A stretch of 16,713 bases of DNA from Firmicutes bacterium CAG:646 (GTDB taxonomy: Bacteria > Bacillota > Clostridia > Lachnospirales > Lachnospiraceae). How positions within the stretch are numbered: the first letter of the stretch is position 1; every line of letters begins with the position of its first letter. Location: contig HF995336.1 in the NCBI GenBank assembly GCA_000432335.1, positions 1 to 16,713 on the forward strand, read 5' to 3'. Shown here in pieces: positions 16,381 to 16,713 of the stretch. The notes below the pieces were generated by a model that was not told where the DNA came from, made no database searches, and saw nothing but the letters and a program-made list of their open reading frames with translations. A program made the translations under genes and the position numbers.

Positions 16381-16463
16381 TCGTGTTTGTACCTCCATGT
16401 TAATTTAGATCTCGCTCGCATAATCCTTTGTATTTGTAAGAATTTTCTTACAGTATATGCCAT
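16365..16463 (-). CDS. 32-codon leader ORF overlapping the PucR-type start
   Basis: Minus-strand ATG 16463-16461 has a very good ribosome site (AAGGAG, 5 bases away) and opens 32 codons ending at TAA 16367-16365. It overlaps the chosen regulator start by 16 bp in another frame. Its first residues, MAYTVRKFL, closely resemble the regulator's own MGYTVKDFI, and 17 of the first 24 bases agree. It may be the stump of a duplicated PucR gene, or a leader peptide whose translation brings ribosomes onto the regulator start. After about residue 10 it matches nothing I recognise. Confidence 0.4.
   Translation of the reverse strand: MAYTVRKFLQIQRIMRARSKLTWRYKHEWDTQ
16435..16452. promoter_or_regulatory. 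18-bp palindrome before the PucR-type gene
   Basis: TGTAAGAA-TT-TTCTTACA is a perfect 8-bp inverted repeat with a 2-base spacer. A TATACT sequence on the minus strand lies just upstream (about 16453-16458) and would place transcription start inside the palindrome. This fits a repressor or autoregulatory site. It also lies within codons 5-9 of the leader ORF. Confidence 0.45.
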
Positions 16464-16491
16464 CGTTACTCCTTATCCATTGCCAAATCAA

Positions 16492-16517
16492 TACAACATA
16501 ATATCTGTTATGTTGTA
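16492..16517. promoter_or_regulatory. 10-bp inverted repeat in the divergent intergenic region
   Basis: TACAACATAA and TTATGTTGTA form a perfect 10-bp inverted repeat around a 6-base spacer (TATCTG). No T-run follows on either strand, so it is not a terminator. It lies between the PucR-type gene and the divergent gene at 16679, a typical place for an operator shared by both. The binding protein could be the PucR-type regulator; this is inference. Confidence 0.55.
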
Positions 16518-16678
16518 CAGTGCCTCTATTAACCTGTTCTACCCTATTTCTGCAAGTCATTCATTTCCTCTAAAAGAGAACTTTAAACAATAAAAATAAT
16601 AAAGATTATAGCCGATTTACAAGGAGCGGTACTTAAATAGGACACAGCTACAAAAAAATCAGAAAGGAACTATGTAAT

Positions 16679-16713
16679 ATGAACAGCATAACAGATAACA
16701 TGGTGTTATTTAC
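16679..16713 (+). CDS. Start of a divergent gene, cut by the window edge
   Basis: ATG at 16679 opens a plus-strand frame whose visible residues are MNSITDNMVLF. An AGAAAGGA ribosome site lies about 10 bases upstream. It points away from the PucR-type gene and shares its upstream region, so it may be that regulator's target. Eleven residues are too few to name a family. Confidence 0.45.
   Translation, partial: MNSITDNMVLF

Noticed and set aside
16387..16593. 68-codon plus-strand ORF opposite the PucR-type leader
   Set aside because: It has no ribosome site, spans both palindromes, lies antisense to the leader ORF and has a random-looking hydrophobic composition.
16399..16678. Riboswitch or T-box leader for the divergent pair
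   Set aside because: Apart from the two simple palindromes and a small CTCT/AGAG hairpin near 16570, no conserved riboswitch or T-box element could be recognised.

Overview
The window looks like a chromosomal segment from a low-GC, Gram-positive gut Clostridium, most likely a Lachnospiraceae relative. The grounds are AGGAGG-type ribosome sites, LPXTG-type sorting signals, a class C sortase, clostridial SpaA/Cna_B pilins, a PucR regulator and an IS66 end. This is a judgement from protein style, not from a search.

Layout, left to right. Positions 1-245 are the end of an IS66-family element with the start of its accessory gene on the minus strand. Positions 246-592 hold a frameshifted C-terminal remnant of a mobilization relaxase, and 608-715 a short unassigned coding fragment. 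A strong minus-strand terminator at 718-749 closes the main operon. Everything from 756 to 14484 reads leftward on the minus strand. In transcription order it is: an Rrf2-PAS-like-HD-GYP fusion regulator (14484-13018); a 2951-residue LPXTG surface protein built of GGF/Y-x-G solenoid repeats (13008-4153); the major LPXTG pilin (4037-2433); a class C sortase (2295-1441); and a small minor pilin with an NVKTGD sorting signal (1457-756). Beyond a terminator at 14689-14721 lies a separate minus-strand PucR-family regulator. Its leader carries a short ORF and palindromes, and a divergent plus-strand gene starts at 16679 and leaves the window.

How the genes fit together. The four surface genes have the content of a sortase-assembled pilus locus: tip or ancillary adhesin, shaft pilin, polymerising sortase and probable base pilin. 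The regulator lies 9 bp upstream of the giant gene, and its stop codon falls inside the giant gene's ribosome site, so the two are very probably co-transcribed and coupled. The regulator combines a cysteine-bearing Rrf2 DNA-binding region, a PAS-like middle and a slightly degenerate HD-GYP (cyclic-di-GMP phosphodiesterase type) domain. The operon therefore looks like a pilus whose expression is tied to redox or Fe-S state and to cyclic-di-GMP in one protein; that link is inference.

The most unusual signals are the binary repeat of the giant protein (35 motifs in strict short/long alternation, each long unit with a Leu-rich insert), the regulator fusion and its leader, and two tandem RNA stem-loops between the shaft pilin and sortase genes.
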